Shown in pieces: positions 25,092-34,466 of a stretch of 61,524 bases of DNA. Origin of the DNA: Microvirga solisilvae (GTDB taxonomy: Bacteria; Pseudomonadota; Alphaproteobacteria; Rhizobiales; Beijerinckiaceae). Under the pieces are notes generated by a model that saw only the letters and a program-made list of their open reading frames with translations, ran no database searches and was not told the origin of the DNA. Each line of letters opens with the position of its first letter. Position 1 is the first letter of the stretch. The DNA lies in contig NZ_JAKUCN010000011.1 of NCBI RefSeq assembly GCF_022808595.1, positions 1 through 61,524 on the forward strand. Reading direction: 5' to 3'. Made by a program: the position numbers and the translations under genes.

Positions 25092-25381
25092 ACGGTCCCG
25101 CGGACCTCGAATCCATCCGCATCGCCAAGCTCCGGATCGGTGCCCTCGACCGGCTCGACCAACTGCACAAGGCAGCCAGCAGGCCCTTGATGGCAGGCCT
25201 TGAGCATGACCTCGACCATTTCGCCGGGTCCTGAGAACACCGCCTCGACATTGCCATCACGCCTGTTACGTACCCAGCCTTTCAAGCCGTGCAATTCGGC
25301 CTGATGGTGTGTCCAGGCGCGGAAGCCGACACCCTGGACACGGCCGTGGATCAAGACATGGGCGATGCGGTCGTTACTCAT
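25088..25381 (-). CDS. acyP: Acylphosphatase
   Basis: A small enzyme that hydrolyses acyl phosphates (97 residues). The phosphate-binding loop HGRVQGVGFRAWT contains the catalytic Arg, and the catalytic Asn lies in GWVRNRRDGNVEAVF. The ending GFEVRGTV is the usual last strand. It ends on the rhodanese stop codon (four shared bases) and sits six bases after the upstream membrane gene, so it may be cotranscribed with that gene. Confidence 0.93.
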   Translation of the reverse strand: MSNDRIAHVLIHGRVQGVGFRAWTHHQAELHGLKGWVRNRRDGNVEAVFSGPGEMVEVMLKACHQGPAGCLVQLVEPVEGTDPELGDADGFEVRGTV

Positions 25382-25387
25382 CGATCC

Positions 25388-25804
25388 TCAATAATGGGCA
25401 TGGCGAGCATCCGTATGGCGTCCCGCATAATCCTCGTCGAGGGTCTTGATGATACGCTCTCCATCCTGCGGGTCCAGCTTGCGCAGAATCTCGTCGATCT
25501 TGGCCTCCATACGGTCGTCGCCCTCCTTCGATTGGGGCGAGCCCACATAGAGCAGGATGGCCAGGCCGCCGACCTGCCAGAGGAGCTGCAGGAACTCGGA
25601 CTGCCAGTTCTCCAGCGTGTCCCGCATCATCTCGACGAGATATTCGGACATGAGGATGGGCTGGGCATGAGCCTGCTGGTCGTTGACATAGGCGGACCAG
25701 CCGAAGAGCCAGTGCCCGACAAGGGAAATCAAGAAAAAGCCCAAGGTCACCCAGGCATAGCCATAGGCCTTCCAGGTCGAACTCCGTTTTACTTTCGTTT
25801 CCAT
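25388..25804 (-). CDS. Small membrane protein, DUF6766-like
   Basis: A 138-residue protein with two membrane segments (about 17-36 and 70-87) separated by a periplasmic loop with the string ENWQSEFLQLLWQV. The remainder is a soluble acidic tail (MEAKIDEILRKLDPQDGERIIKTLDEDY). The pattern of WxxY...QA....P.....YL near the first segment and ENWxSEF is what I recall of DUF6766, but this is from memory. No function is known. The next gene downstream is acyP, six bases away. Confidence 0.6.
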   Translation of the reverse strand: METKVKRSSTWKAYGYAWVTLGFFLISLVGHWLFGWSAYVNDQQAHAQPILMSEYLVEMMRDTLENWQSEFLQLLWQVGGLAILLYVGSPQSKEGDDRMEAKIDEILRKLDPQDGERIIKTLDEDYAGRHTDARHAHY

Positions 25805-25885
25805 CTCAACACACCTCTAACGCAACATGCGATTCAACGCGTGCCCACGGCAAAGGTTCTGGAGGCGATGGTGTGTAGCCCGCCG

Positions 25886-26389
25886 CTACTTGCGGATCGT
25901 GCTCGTGGGCGCAGCCCAGAGCGGGCGCACTTTCGGCTGCTGGGGAACGGGAGCGGCTGAGACCGGCGCCTTCGGCAGCCACATGCCCAGGCTTCGGATG
26001 TAATCCTCCGGCAGGCCGGCATGCTGGGCCGCCTCGATGACGCCCTCCATATAGCCGGAACGAGGTGTGCCGGGCTTCGCGCTATGCCCCACATAGACCA
26101 CAGCCCGGCGAGGCCCCTGTTCCGTCACGACCGGCTGCACCACCTTCGTGTAGAGCCCTGTGGACAGGCTCTCGTAGCGGTCGAGGGCGGGAACATCCGC
26201 CAGCGCCAGATCCCATACCATGCCCCAGACCGCGCGCTGCGGATCTCGCACCACGGAGGCATAGCCCGCATCGAAGATGATGAAGCGGTGGCGCATGAGC
26301 CGCGCGACGCCTACGGGCTTCGACGCCGGGCACCGCTGCAGCATGGCGGCTTGGTCCATGTTGGACCCATAGGCGAAATAGAGGGGCAT
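25886..26389 (-). CDS. Gamma-glutamylcyclotransferase-like protein (AIG2/GGCT fold)
   Basis: A 167-residue GGCT-like protein. It opens with LYFAYGSNMD, the glycine-rich YGSN loop that binds the gamma-glutamyl group. The catalytic Glu appears in LDRYESLSTGLY, and RRAVVYVGHS and GYMEGVIEAAQHAGLPEDYI complete the fold. Family members release 5-oxoproline from gamma-glutamyl compounds; substrate specificity is not predictable. A C-terminal Pro/Ala tail is probably disordered. The gene follows the DUF805-like gene with a one-base gap, so they are likely cotranscribed. Confidence 0.85.
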   Translation of the reverse strand: MPLYFAYGSNMDQAAMLQRCPASKPVGVARLMRHRFIIFDAGYASVVRDPQRAVWGMVWDLALADVPALDRYESLSTGLYTKVVQPVVTEQGPRRAVVYVGHSAKPGTPRSGYMEGVIEAAQHAGLPEDYIRSLGMWLPKAPVSAAPVPQQPKVRPLWAAPTSTIRK

Positions 26390-26390
26390 C

Positions 26391-26849
26391 TCAGGATTGG
26401 CTTTCGGTGATGATGACCGGCTTCGGCGGCAGCATGCCGATAATGAGCGTGACGGCGAGGAATGCCAGACCGACGATCAGAGCCAACTCCGGAAAGACGG
26501 CATTTTGGAGGGCTTGCTCGGTCGCGTTGTCGGGGACCTTGCCAGTGTCGAAGCCGGCTCGCCCAGCGAGCATATCGCAAGACGCCATGGAAAGAGTGAT
26601 AAGCCCCACCCCGATCGGCAGAACCCATAGAGTGGATCGGCCCGCATTTCTCAGGCGAAGGACCCACAGCACGGGCACGACAAGGAGCATGGCGGCGGCG
26701 AAGAGAGCGATCGCCGTGTTGCCGAAACCGAGTCCGATATTCGGCCAGAATGCAAGAAGGGCGAAGGCGATCGCCGTCCCCGCCCAGCAGAGCCAATAGC
26801 CGGATCGGGACAATCCCTTCGGTTCAGGCAAATTCCAAGATGACGGCAT
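26391..26849 (-). CDS. DUF805-like membrane protein
   Basis: A 152-residue membrane protein with four hydrophobic segments. The pattern RSGYWLCWAG at the N-terminus and LRLRNAGRSTLWVLPIGVG in the middle corresponds to the conserved motif of DUF805 proteins, whose role is unknown. MPSSWNLPEP is chosen as start; its ATG lies inside the last codons of pccA, an overlap of 26 bases. Nearer TTG codons and ATGs further upstream are alternatives, so the start is uncertain. Confidence 0.6.
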   Translation of the reverse strand: MPSSWNLPEPKGLSRSGYWLCWAGTAIAFALLAFWPNIGLGFGNTAIALFAAAMLLVVPVLWVLRLRNAGRSTLWVLPIGVGLITLSMASCDMLAGRAGFDTGKVPDNATEQALQNAVFPELALIVGLAFLAVTLIIGMLPPKPVIITESQS

Positions 26850-28823
26850 CGACCGCGAGGCTGTCGCCTTCCTTCGCATGAATCTTGGCGATTGTACCAT
26901 CACGTTCGGCGCGGAGCACGTTTTCCATCTTCATCGCCTCGACGATGCAGAGCGGTTCGCCGGCTTTGACCTCCTGGCCCTGGGAAACGCTGATCGACTT
27001 CACGAGCCCCGGCATCGGGCACAATAGCTGCTTGCCGGTATCCGCCTCCTGGCGCTCGGGCATGAGTGCCACGAGTTCCGCCTCGCGCTTCGTGTAGACG
27101 CGCACCTCGGCCGAGGTACCCGCATGGGCGAGTGCGAAGCCGTTGAGGATCGGCCGCACCTGCACCGCGATTTCTTCGCCGCCCACCATGCCGGTCCATA
27201 CGGGCTCGCCAGGCACCCAGTCGGACTCGACCGGCCAGGACTGGCCGTCGATCATCACGACAATGCCGTCCTCCTCGTCCTCGACAACCACGTCATGACG
27301 GGCGGAGCCCATCATGACGACGCGCTCCAGATCGAACTGCACGGCAGACGCCTCGCGCATCTGGCCCGAGATGTAGCGCTTGCGCACGTTCTGGAGGTGA
27401 TCGATGGCCGCCGCGACCGCAGCCATGCGAAGAGCAACTTCTCCTTCAGGCGCGGGAGCCTTGAACCCTTGCGGGAATTCTTCCGCGATGAAACCGGTGG
27501 AGAGCGCGCCAGACTTCCAGCGTGGGTGCTGCATCAGCGCGGATAGGAACGGGATGTTGTGGCGGATGCCGTCGATGCGAAGGCATCGAGCGCGGTGGCC
27601 TGGGCCTCGATGGCCTGCGCGCGGGTCGGCGCATGGGTCACGAGCTTGGCGATCATCGGATCGTAGTAGATCGAGATCTCGCCGCCCTCATAGACGCCGG
27701 TATCGTTGCGCACCGTCACGCCGTCCTGCTCGCCCTCTTCCGGCGGACGGTAGGTGATGAGGCGGCCTGTGGAGGGCAGGAAGTTGCGGACGGGATCCTC
27801 CGCATAAATGCGGCTTTCCACCGACCAGCCGTTGAGCTTTACGTCGCTCTGGGCGAGGCGCAGCTTCTCGCCGGCTGCCACGCGGATCATTTCCTCTACA
27901 AGGTCGACACCGGTGATCATCTCGGTCACCGGATGCTCCACCTGCAGACGGGTGTTCATTTCGAGGAAGTAGAATGACTTGTCCTGGCCGGCCACGAACT
28001 CGACCGTGCCCGCGGAATCGTAGCCCACGGCCTTGGCCAGAGCGACAGCCTGCTCGCCCATGCGGCGGCGGGTCTCCTCGTCGAGAAGCGGCGACGGCGC
28101 TTCCTCGATGACCTTCTGGTTTCGACGCTGGATCGAGCATTCGCGCTCGCCCAGATAGATCACGTTGCCATGCTTGTCGCCGAGCACCTGGATCTCGATG
28201 TGGCGCGGATCGGTGATGAACTTCTCGATGAAGACTCGGTCGTCGCCGAAGGAGGACGCCGCCTCCGACTTGGCGCGGGCAAAGCCCTCGGCCACCTCGT
28301 CGGCGGAGTAAGCGATACGCATGCCCTTGCCGCCACCACCGGCGGAGGCCTTGATCATCACCGGATAGCCGATCTCGTTGGCGATCTGCACCGCCTGCTC
28401 GGGCCCTTCGATGACGCCGAGATAGCCGGGAACCGTCGAGACCTTCGCGGCGGCGGCTGCCTTCTTCGACTCGATCTTGTCGCCCATGGCGGCAATGGCG
28501 CCGGGATTGGGGCCGATGAAGACGATTCCTGCCTCGGCAAGCGCCTTAGGGAAAGCCTCGCGCTCCGAGAGAAAGCCGTAGCCCGGATGGACGGCCTGGG
28601 CGCCCGTCGCCTTGCAGGCTTCGACGATCTTTTCGATGATCAGATAGGACTGGGCGGCAGCGGCCGGGCCGATATGGACGGCCTCGTCGGCCATTTCCAC
28701 ATGGAGCGCATCCTTGTCGGCATCGGAATAGACGGCGACGGTCTTGATACCCATGCGGCGGGCGGTCTTGATGACCCGGCACGCGATCTCGCCACGGTTG
28801 GCAATCAGGATCTTGTCGAACAT
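26824..28823 (-). pseudogene. pccA: Propionyl-CoA carboxylase alpha subunit, frameshifted
   Basis: Biotin carboxylase and biotin-carrier subunit that carboxylates biotin for propionyl-CoA carboxylase. The span is 2000 bases, one short of 667 codons. The 5' part (27534-28823) encodes 429 residues with the biotin carboxylase domains: [13 protein letters not shown], the ATP-grasp loop [14 protein letters not shown], and the [10 protein letters not shown] and [14 protein letters not shown] motifs. It then runs out of frame after ALDAFA into a 13-residue tail. Restoring one base near 27577 gives [20 protein letters not shown] and joins the 236-codon 3' part with the biotin-lysine motif EAMKMEN. 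Stop and restart form TGATG, so split subunits are conceivable. Sequencing error is also possible. pccB is intact. Confidence 0.85.
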
Positions 28824-28840
28824 GAGCCTCGATGCTCCAC

Positions 28841-28913
28841 CCTAAAAACTTAGCCCCACCTCCGTTACTGCACATCGGCGCATTCGGGAAGCGGGGCTGC
28901 TTTAGCTTTTAGG
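28841..28913. other. Large imperfect stem-loop between pccA and the upstream gene
   Basis: The outer arms CCTAAAA and TTTTAGG and the inner arms AGCCCC and GGGGCT flank a 36-base middle. It lies just upstream of pccA and could be a leader structure or a weak terminator. Function is unproven. Confidence 0.35.
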
Positions 28914-28930
28914 TTAGATGAGGCTGGCCC

Positions 28931-29344
28931 TCACGCCGCCATGAGGCTCCGGCGGGCCTGCTGGCGTCCGCGCATGATGAAATCGAGCAGAGCCACGTCC
29001 ACATAGCCAGCCTCATCCAGGATGGCATAGGCGATGTTCATGGCGTTCGGGCTCGGGCCGCTCACTTCCAGAACGGTTGCCAGCCACAGGGCATCGTCCC
29101 CGCTGACCACGCCGAAGGGCGCCCGCTTCCAAACCGCGAATTCCACGACGAGCTTGGTCAATGCAGGACCCCAGCTCTCATCGGCCTCGATCATCCGATC
29201 GAGCGCCAGGAGCGATTCCACTTCCAGACGGCTCGAGATGCCCGCGTCCAGGATTTCGCCCATGAGCGTCTTCACGTCATCGGCCGAGATAAAGCTGCGC
29301 TCGGCTGCACCATCGATGAAATCGCGAAGGCTGTCCTTCAACAT
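28931..29344 (-). CDS. Hypothetical protein, 137 residues
   Basis: A soluble, acidic, all-helical-looking protein of 137 residues without signal or membrane segments. Recognisable parts are MLKDSLRDFIDGAAERSFIS, LEVESLLALDRMIEAD and WGPALTKLVVEFAVWKRAPFG. I do not recognise a family. The start is supported by the strong ribosome site GGAGGGAGA, while the upstream extension lacks one. It lies between pccA and the Cds1-like gene on the same strand but is separated from each by hairpin or gap. Confidence 0.7.
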   Translation of the reverse strand: MLKDSLRDFIDGAAERSFISADDVKTLMGEILDAGISSRLEVESLLALDRMIEADESWGPALTKLVVEFAVWKRAPFGVVSGDDALWLATVLEVSGPSPNAMNIAYAILDEAGYVDVALLDFIMRGRQQARRSLMAA

Positions 29345-29693
29345 GCTCGTGTCTCCCTCCGGCTTTTGCACGGGTCCAGCCGGTTGATCTCTTGTGTTGA
29401 GAGGAGTTTCACACGAGCAGCGCCGCAAACCGTTAACGCGGCATGCTGAATCGGTGTTGAGGTTAAGCCTTGTTGAGAGTCTTTGGTTGCCGGATTATTG
29501 ATGAGCGAAATTTTCCAGCGCCTGCACGGATTTCGGCATAGACCCCCATCGGCCCCGCAGCCCCGCAAGGAGGTCTTTTCAGCGCCTCATACGCAGCATT
29601 GTTGCATTTGCTGAACAACAGCGGCACGCTTTTGCGTCTGCCCGTTAAGGAACGCGAGGCAAGGCGAGAGCATCCGCTCAATGAAGACGAGTG
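29345..29693. other. Intergenic region, 350 bases
   Basis: It holds only short frames on both strands without ribosome sites or domains. The promoter of the 137-residue gene should lie here. I see no repeat or RNA gene. Confidence 0.5.
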
Positions 29694-30776
29694 CTATTTG
29701 CTGTCCGGAAGAACGCCGGTCTCGAAGAAGCGCTCGATCGCTTGTTCAGCAGGCTTGATGTCGATGCCGCGCTCTTTCAGCCAATCGTCGTTGAAATGCG
29801 TGGAGCGGTAGCGGTCGCCTGAATCGCACAGAAGCGTCACGACGGAGCCTTTCTCGCCCCTCTGCACCATCTCGCCGACGACCTGCGCCACGGCCCAGAG
29901 GTTGGTGCCCGTCGAGCCGCCGCAGGAACGGCCGATGCGGCGAGAAAGAACGCGCGCCGCGGCGATGCTGGCTGCATCGGGAACCGCATAAGCGCGATCG
30001 ATGAGTTCCGGCACGAAGGACGGCTCGCAGCGCGGACGGCCGATGCCCTCTACGACGGAGGGCGGATTGGACACGGTGCACACGCTCCGATCCGCCAGAT
30101 GACGGTGGAACACGGATGCTTCCGGATCGGCGAGACACAGCTTCGTCGGCAGGCGGCGATAACGGATGTAGCGCCCCAGCGTCGCCGAGGTGCCGCCGGT
30201 GCCCGCGCCCACCACGATCCAGCTCGGGATCGGGTATTCCTCATGCGCCATCTGGCTGAAGATGGATTCCGCGATGTTGTTGTTGCCGCGCCAGTCCGTC
30301 GCCCGCTCGGCATAGGTGAACTGGTCCATGTAATGACCGTTGAGCTCACGCGCCAAACGCGCGCTCTCCTCGTACATCGCAGCAGGCGAATCCACGAAAT
30401 GGCTCTCGCCGCCATAGAACGCGATCTGCGCGATCTTTTCAGCCGACGTGGAGCGCGGCATCACGGCGATGAAGCGAAGCCCCAACATCCGCGCGAAATA
30501 CGCCTCCGACACCGCCGTAGACCCGCTCGACGCCTCAATGATCGTGGTCTCCGGCCCGATCCAGCCGTTGCACAACCCGTAGAGAAACAGCGAGCGCGCC
30601 AGACGGTGCTTGAGGCTCCCCGACGGATGCGTGGACTCATCCTTCAGATAAAGCGAAATCCCCGGCACCGCAGGCAGCGGCACCTGCAAGAGATGTGTAT
30701 CCGACGACCGGTTGAAATCCGCCTCGATGATCTGGATGGCGGTGGAGACCCAGGAACGATTGCAGGGGACTGACAT
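29694..30776 (-). CDS. PLP-dependent cysteine synthase/desulfhydrase family protein (Cds1-like)
   Basis: A 360-residue fold-type II PLP enzyme. The PLP lysine is Lys56 in [20 protein letters not shown], the phosphate loop includes [17 protein letters not shown], and [19 protein letters not shown] is the glycine-rich cofactor loop. The [16 protein letters not shown] string resembles the Cds1-type L-cysteine desulfhydrase group more than CysK. The reaction is therefore probably beta-elimination from cysteine or a related thiol amino acid. A GTG six bases earlier is an alternative start. ATG lies two bases after the pccB stop (TGAGCATG), so it is coupled to pccB. Confidence 0.8.
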   Translation of the reverse strand: MSVPCNRSWVSTAIQIIEADFNRSSDTHLLQVPLPAVPGISLYLKDESTHPSGSLKHRLARSLFLYGLCNGWIGPETTIIEASSGSTAVSEAYFARMLGLRFIAVMPRSTSAEKIAQIAFYGGESHFVDSPAAMYEESARLARELNGHYMDQFTYAERATDWRGNNNIAESIFSQMAHEEYPIPSWIVVGAGTGGTSATLGRYIRYRRLPTKLCLADPEASVFHRHLADRSVCTVSNPPSVVEGIGRPRCEPSFVPELIDRAYAVPDAASIAAARVLSRRIGRSCGGSTGTNLWAVAQVVGEMVQRGEKGSVVTLLCDSGDRYRSTHFNDDWLKERGIDIKPAEQAIERFFETGVLPDSK

Positions 30777-30778
30777 GC

Positions 30779-32311
30779 TCACAACGGGATATTATCGTGC
30801 TTCTTCCAAGGCCGCTCCGTCTCCTTGTGACGCAGCATCGCCAGGGCTCGCGCGATCCGGCGGCGGGTCGAGTGCGGCATGATCACCTCGTCAATATAGC
30901 CGCGCTCGGCAGCCACGAAGGGCGACATGAAGCGGTCTTCGTATTCCTTGGTGCGCGCGGCGATTTTCTCCGCGTCGCCGATGTCCTGGCGGAAGATGAT
31001 TTCCACCGCGCCTTTCGCGCCCATCACGGCGATCTGTGCGGTGGGCCAGGCGTAGTTGATGTCGCCGCCGATATGCTTTGAGGCCATCACGTCATAGGCG
31101 CCGCCGAAGGCCTTGCGGGTGATCACGGTCACCAGCGGCACTGTGGCCTCAGAATAGGCAAACAGCAGCTTCGCGCCGTGCTTGATGAGGCCACCATATT
31201 CCTGCGCCGTGCCCGGCAGGAAGCCCGGCACGTCCTCGAAGGTGACGATCGGAATATTGAACGCATCGCAGAAGCGCACGAAGCGCGCAGCCTTGCGCGA
31301 TGCGTCTGAATCGAGAACGCCCGCGAGCACCATCGGCTGGTTTGCAACGAAGCCGACCGTGCGGCCCTCGATACGGGCAAAGCCCGTGATGATGTTCTTG
31401 GCGTAGGATTCCTGGATCTCGAAGAAATCGCCCTCGTCCACGACCTTCTGGATCAGCTCCTTCATGTCGTAGGGCTTGTTCGGATTGTCCGGGATCAGGG
31501 TGTCGAGGCTGTCATCCGTGCGGTTCGGATCGTCGAAGCTTGGGATTTCTGGCACGCCGTCCATGTTGTTGGCGGGCAGGAAATCGATGAGGCGGCGCAC
31601 CTGAAGCAGCGCCTCCACGTCGTTGTCATAGGCGCCGTCAGCCACCGACGACTTGGTGGTGTGCACCTTCGCGCCGCCGAGTTCTTCCGAAGTCACCGTC
31701 TCGTTGGTAACGGTCTTCACGACGTCGGGCCCCGTCACGAACATGTAGGAGCGGTCGCGCACCATGAAGATGAAATCGGTCATGGCCGGCGAATAGACAT
31801 CGCCACCCGCGCACGGCCCCATGATCACTGAGATCTGCGGAATGACGCCCGAGGCGATCACGTTGCGCTTGAACACCTCGCCATAGCCGCCGAGCGCCGC
31901 CACGCCCTCCTGGATGCGCGCGCCGCCCGCATCGAACAGACCGACGATGGGAGCGCGCATCTTCAGCGCCATGTCCTGGATCTTGGTGATCTTCTGGGCG
32001 TGCGCCTCGGAGAGCGAACCGCCGAACACCGTGAAGTCCTTGGCGAAGACGAAGACCGTGCGGCCGTTGACCGTGCCCCAACCGGTGACGACGCCGTCGC
32101 CGGGGATCTTCACCTTCTCCATGCCGAAATCGCTGGAGCGGTGCTCCACGAACATGTCGAATTCCTCGAAGGAGCCCTTGTCGAGGAGGAGCTCGATCCG
32201 CTCCCGCGCCGTGAGCTTGCCCCGGGCGTGCTGCGCCTCGATGCGCTTTTCACCGCCGCCGAGGCGGGCCTGGGCTCGCCGCTCTTCAAGCCGTTCGAGA
32301 ATGTCTTTCAT
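30779..32311 (-). CDS. pccB: Propionyl-CoA carboxylase beta (carboxyltransferase) subunit
   Basis: Transfers carboxyl from biotin on PccA to propionyl-CoA, giving methylmalonyl-CoA (odd-chain fatty acid, Val, Ile, Met breakdown and the ethylmalonyl pathway). The 510 residues are typical. Both crotonase-like halves are visible: [49 protein letters not shown], and in the second half [22 protein letters not shown] and [13 protein letters not shown]. It heads a transcript that continues into the Cds1-like gene. The partner pccA is frameshifted. Confidence 0.95.
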   Translation of the reverse strand: MKDILERLEERRAQARLGGGEKRIEAQHARGKLTARERIELLLDKGSFEEFDMFVEHRSSDFGMEKVKIPGDGVVTGWGTVNGRTVFVFAKDFTVFGGSLSEAHAQKITKIQDMALKMRAPIVGLFDAGGARIQEGVAALGGYGEVFKRNVIASGVIPQISVIMGPCAGGDVYSPAMTDFIFMVRDRSYMFVTGPDVVKTVTNETVTSEELGGAKVHTTKSSVADGAYDNDVEALLQVRRLIDFLPANNMDGVPEIPSFDDPNRTDDSLDTLIPDNPNKPYDMKELIQKVVDEGDFFEIQESYAKNIITGFARIEGRTVGFVANQPMVLAGVLDSDASRKAARFVRFCDAFNIPIVTFEDVPGFLPGTAQEYGGLIKHGAKLLFAYSEATVPLVTVITRKAFGGAYDVMASKHIGGDINYAWPTAQIAVMGAKGAVEIIFRQDIGDAEKIAARTKEYEDRFMSPFVAAERGYIDEVIMPHSTRRRIARALAMLRHKETERPWKKHDNIPL

Positions 32312-32476
32312 GGGTGGTCCCTGATGCCGGGAGAAATAGTGGCCTCCCGCTTAGCACAGCCATACGCGGCTCAAAATGCCACTTACGGCGTGTGTTCCAC
32401 AGCACATTGCCAGGCCTTCACGGCCCAGCTGTCAGCTCTAGTTCATAGCACGCAATAACATTGCTGAGGAAAAACT

Positions 32477-32854
32477 GTGAACACCATCCGTCCCCTCGCC
32501 GCTCTCGCTGCGGCTCTCTCCCTGACCGCCGCCGGCTGCGCCAGCCGCTCGGAGAATGTGTCGGCTTCCTACGTCTCGACCGCCGCCTATGCAGGCTATA
32601 GCTGCCGCGACCTGAGCGTGGAGGCCCAGCGTGTCAGCTCTGCCGCCGCAGCGGCTGCCGGCGCCCAGGATTCCCAGCATACCCGTGACGTGGTCGCCAC
32701 CACCGCTGCCCTGGTCGTCTTCTGGCCGGCCGCATTCTTCGTGGGCGGCGACAATGCCAAGACCGCCGAACTCGCGAACCTGAAGGGCCAGATGCAGGCC
32801 ATCGAGGAAGCCTCGGTTCGCAAGAAGTGCGGCATCAGCTTTAGGCGTGCGTAA
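32477..32854 (+). CDS. Lipoprotein, 125 residues, function unknown
   Basis: A small lipoprotein: MNTIRPLAALAAALSLTAAGC is a signal II peptide with lipidation at Cys21. The mature part holds a helical Ala-rich segment (SVEAQRVSSAAAAAAGAQ), a hydrophobic stretch (ATTAALVVFWPAAFFVGG, about residues 75-92) and two more cysteines (YSCRDL, KKCGIS). Similar short lipoproteins recur in Rhizobiales without known function. It stands alone between divergent pccB and a strong bidirectional terminator. Confidence 0.75.
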   Translation: MNTIRPLAALAAALSLTAAGCASRSENVSASYVSTAAYAGYSCRDLSVEAQRVSSAAAAAAGAQDSQHTRDVVATTAALVVFWPAAFFVGGDNAKTAELANLKGQMQAIEEASVRKKCGISFRRA

Positions 32855-32872
32855 AAAAGCTGATTGCCTCAC

Positions 32873-32917
32873 GGAAAGCCGCCGGTATGCCCCCACGCCG
32901 GCGGCTTTCCAATTTTT
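32873..32917. terminator. Bidirectional Rho-independent terminator
   Basis: The 13-base arms GGAAAGCCGCCGG and CCGGCGGCTTTCC are separated by 12 bases and flanked by T5 on the plus side; the minus side runs into the ATP12 stop codon. It lies between convergent genes. Confidence 0.8.
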
Positions 32918-33698
32918 AAGTGCGGAGGAGATGGAAGACCTCGGAGGCAGCCCGGAAATCGGCCTCGCGCCTGCGGCGGCGCTCCATGGCCTCATGATCC
33001 TCGCCCCAGACGCTCTCCTGATAAAGCTCATCCACATGAGCAGCCGCCCAAGCCTGGTCGGCATCGAGAGGCCCGACTGCATGGGCCAGCGCGATCAGCA
33101 CCGAACCGGAGAGCGTGGTCATCACATGAAGGGCCGCGAGTGCGAAGGGTGAGTTAATCCCCTCGATCACGTTGCGGACAGCAGCAATCGCCTCGTCCGG
33201 CTGGCTCACATGCATGACGCCTTCCGCGAGGGTGAAACGGGCGCCGTGCGTATCCTTGGCCCAGTCGAGAATCGGGTTCCAGGCTGAGTCCTGAGACTGG
33301 ACCAACCGCGCCGGCTCGCTCACCCGGTAAAAGACGAGATCGGAACCCGCATAGCGCACGAGATCATCCACCACCTCCGCCTGCCGCGGCGTGACACCAT
33401 CAATAGCGGAATTGACGATGCGGGTGATCGGCATGCTCGCTGGATCGATCTCTTCCCCCTGCCCGGCCCATTCCCGTGCCATGGCCTCGGCAAGCGCGCG
33501 CGAGGGAACGGCAAGCGCCTGCTTGCTCGGCGTCTTGGCCACACGCCCGTCGAGGGTGAGATGGAACAGCCCGTCCCGCTCCTCCACACCCGCCTCCTTG
33601 TAGAAGCGCTTGGGCAGCGTGGGCTTCATGCCGGCTTGAGCCGCCCGCATGGGGTTCGGTTCGTCTTGGTCAGGAAACCAGTCGCGTGAATCTGTCAT
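32916..33698 (-). CDS. ATP12 family F1-ATPase assembly chaperone
   Basis: A chaperone for assembly of the F1 ATP synthase alpha subunit, known mainly from mitochondria and Alphaproteobacteria. The 260 residues show the family pattern RFYKEAGVEERDGLFHLTLDGRVAKTPSKQALAVPSRALAEAMAREWAGQ (given here as its parts FYKEA, LDGRVAKTP and AEAMAREWAGQ). They also show PITRIVNSAIDGV and the C-terminal WGEDHEAMERRRRREADF. The gene follows the HAD phosphatase by 17 bases and is probably cotranscribed with it. Confidence 0.9.
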   Translation of the reverse strand: MTDSRDWFPDQDEPNPMRAAQAGMKPTLPKRFYKEAGVEERDGLFHLTLDGRVAKTPSKQALAVPSRALAEAMAREWAGQGEEIDPASMPITRIVNSAIDGVTPRQAEVVDDLVRYAGSDLVFYRVSEPARLVQSQDSAWNPILDWAKDTHGARFTLAEGVMHVSQPDEAIAAVRNVIEGINSPFALAALHVMTTLSGSVLIALAHAVGPLDADQAWAAAHVDELYQESVWGEDHEAMERRRRREADFRAASEVFHLLRT

Positions 33699-33715
33699 GG
33701 CTGTGAGATAGGCGT

Positions 33716-34393
33716 TCAGGCGGGAAGATGCGAGAGTTCCGACAGGAACGCTTGCAGAATAGGTTCAAGCTCGGCGTAGCTATCGACGATATGGCGGGCC
33801 CCCGTTTCCCTCAGCACGTCCACGGGCTGGAAGCCCCAGGAAACGCCGATGGGCAGCACCCCGGCGGATCGGGCCATGGCCATGTCGTAGCTGGAATCGC
33901 CGATCATCAGCGTTTTGTCCTGCCCTATACCGAGTTCCTCCATGGCCTGGAGGATCATGGCCGGATGGGGCTTCGAGGGCGCGTCATCCGCAGTCTGGAT
34001 CGTGGAGAAGACGCCTTCCCATCCGTGCCGCTCGATCAGCATGGAGACGCCCCGGCGCGACTTGCCGGTGGCCAAGCCCAGCAACACGTCGTCACGACCT
34101 CTCAGGCGCTCGATGCATTCACCCGCCCCGGAGAAGAGCGGCGCATCGTTGGCGGGATCGAGACGCAGGACATTGTAGGCGTCCTTGTAGGCCTGGGCGA
34201 GGTCCTCGGCGGGCGAGTCAGGACCCGCCAGCACCTTGAACGCTTCGACCAGGGAGAGACCGACGATGGAAAGCGACTTTTCGCGGCTCGGTGGTGTCAT
34301 GCCGAGAGCGAGGAAGGCCCCATGGACGGAAGCCGCGATGATGTTCTGGCTGTCGACCAGCGTACCATCGACATCGAAGAGGATGAGTTTCAA
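33716..34393 (-). CDS. HAD-IA family hydrolase (phosphoglycolate-phosphatase-like)
   Basis: A 225-residue haloacid dehalogenase superfamily phosphatase. Motif I is FDVDGTLVDS with the nucleophile Asp and general acid Asp, motif II GLATGKSRRG, motif III lysine in SKPHPAM and motif IV MIGDSSYDMAMARSAGV. The cap is helical (type IA). The substrate is unknown; it could be phosphoglycolate or a nucleotide. In several relatives such a gene stands beside ATP12, as it does here. Confidence 0.88.
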   Translation of the reverse strand: MKLILFDVDGTLVDSQNIIAASVHGAFLALGMTPPSREKSLSIVGLSLVEAFKVLAGPDSPAEDLAQAYKDAYNVLRLDPANDAPLFSGAGECIERLRGRDDVLLGLATGKSRRGVSMLIERHGWEGVFSTIQTADDAPSKPHPAMILQAMEELGIGQDKTLMIGDSSYDMAMARSAGVLPIGVSWGFQPVDVLRETGARHIVDSYAELEPILQAFLSELSHLPA

Positions 34394-34466
34394 GAGAAAG
34401 CACTCGGACGTGGGAGCAATTGCTTCTGGTTAGCCAGAAACCGGCCGAAGAACAATGACCGGTATC

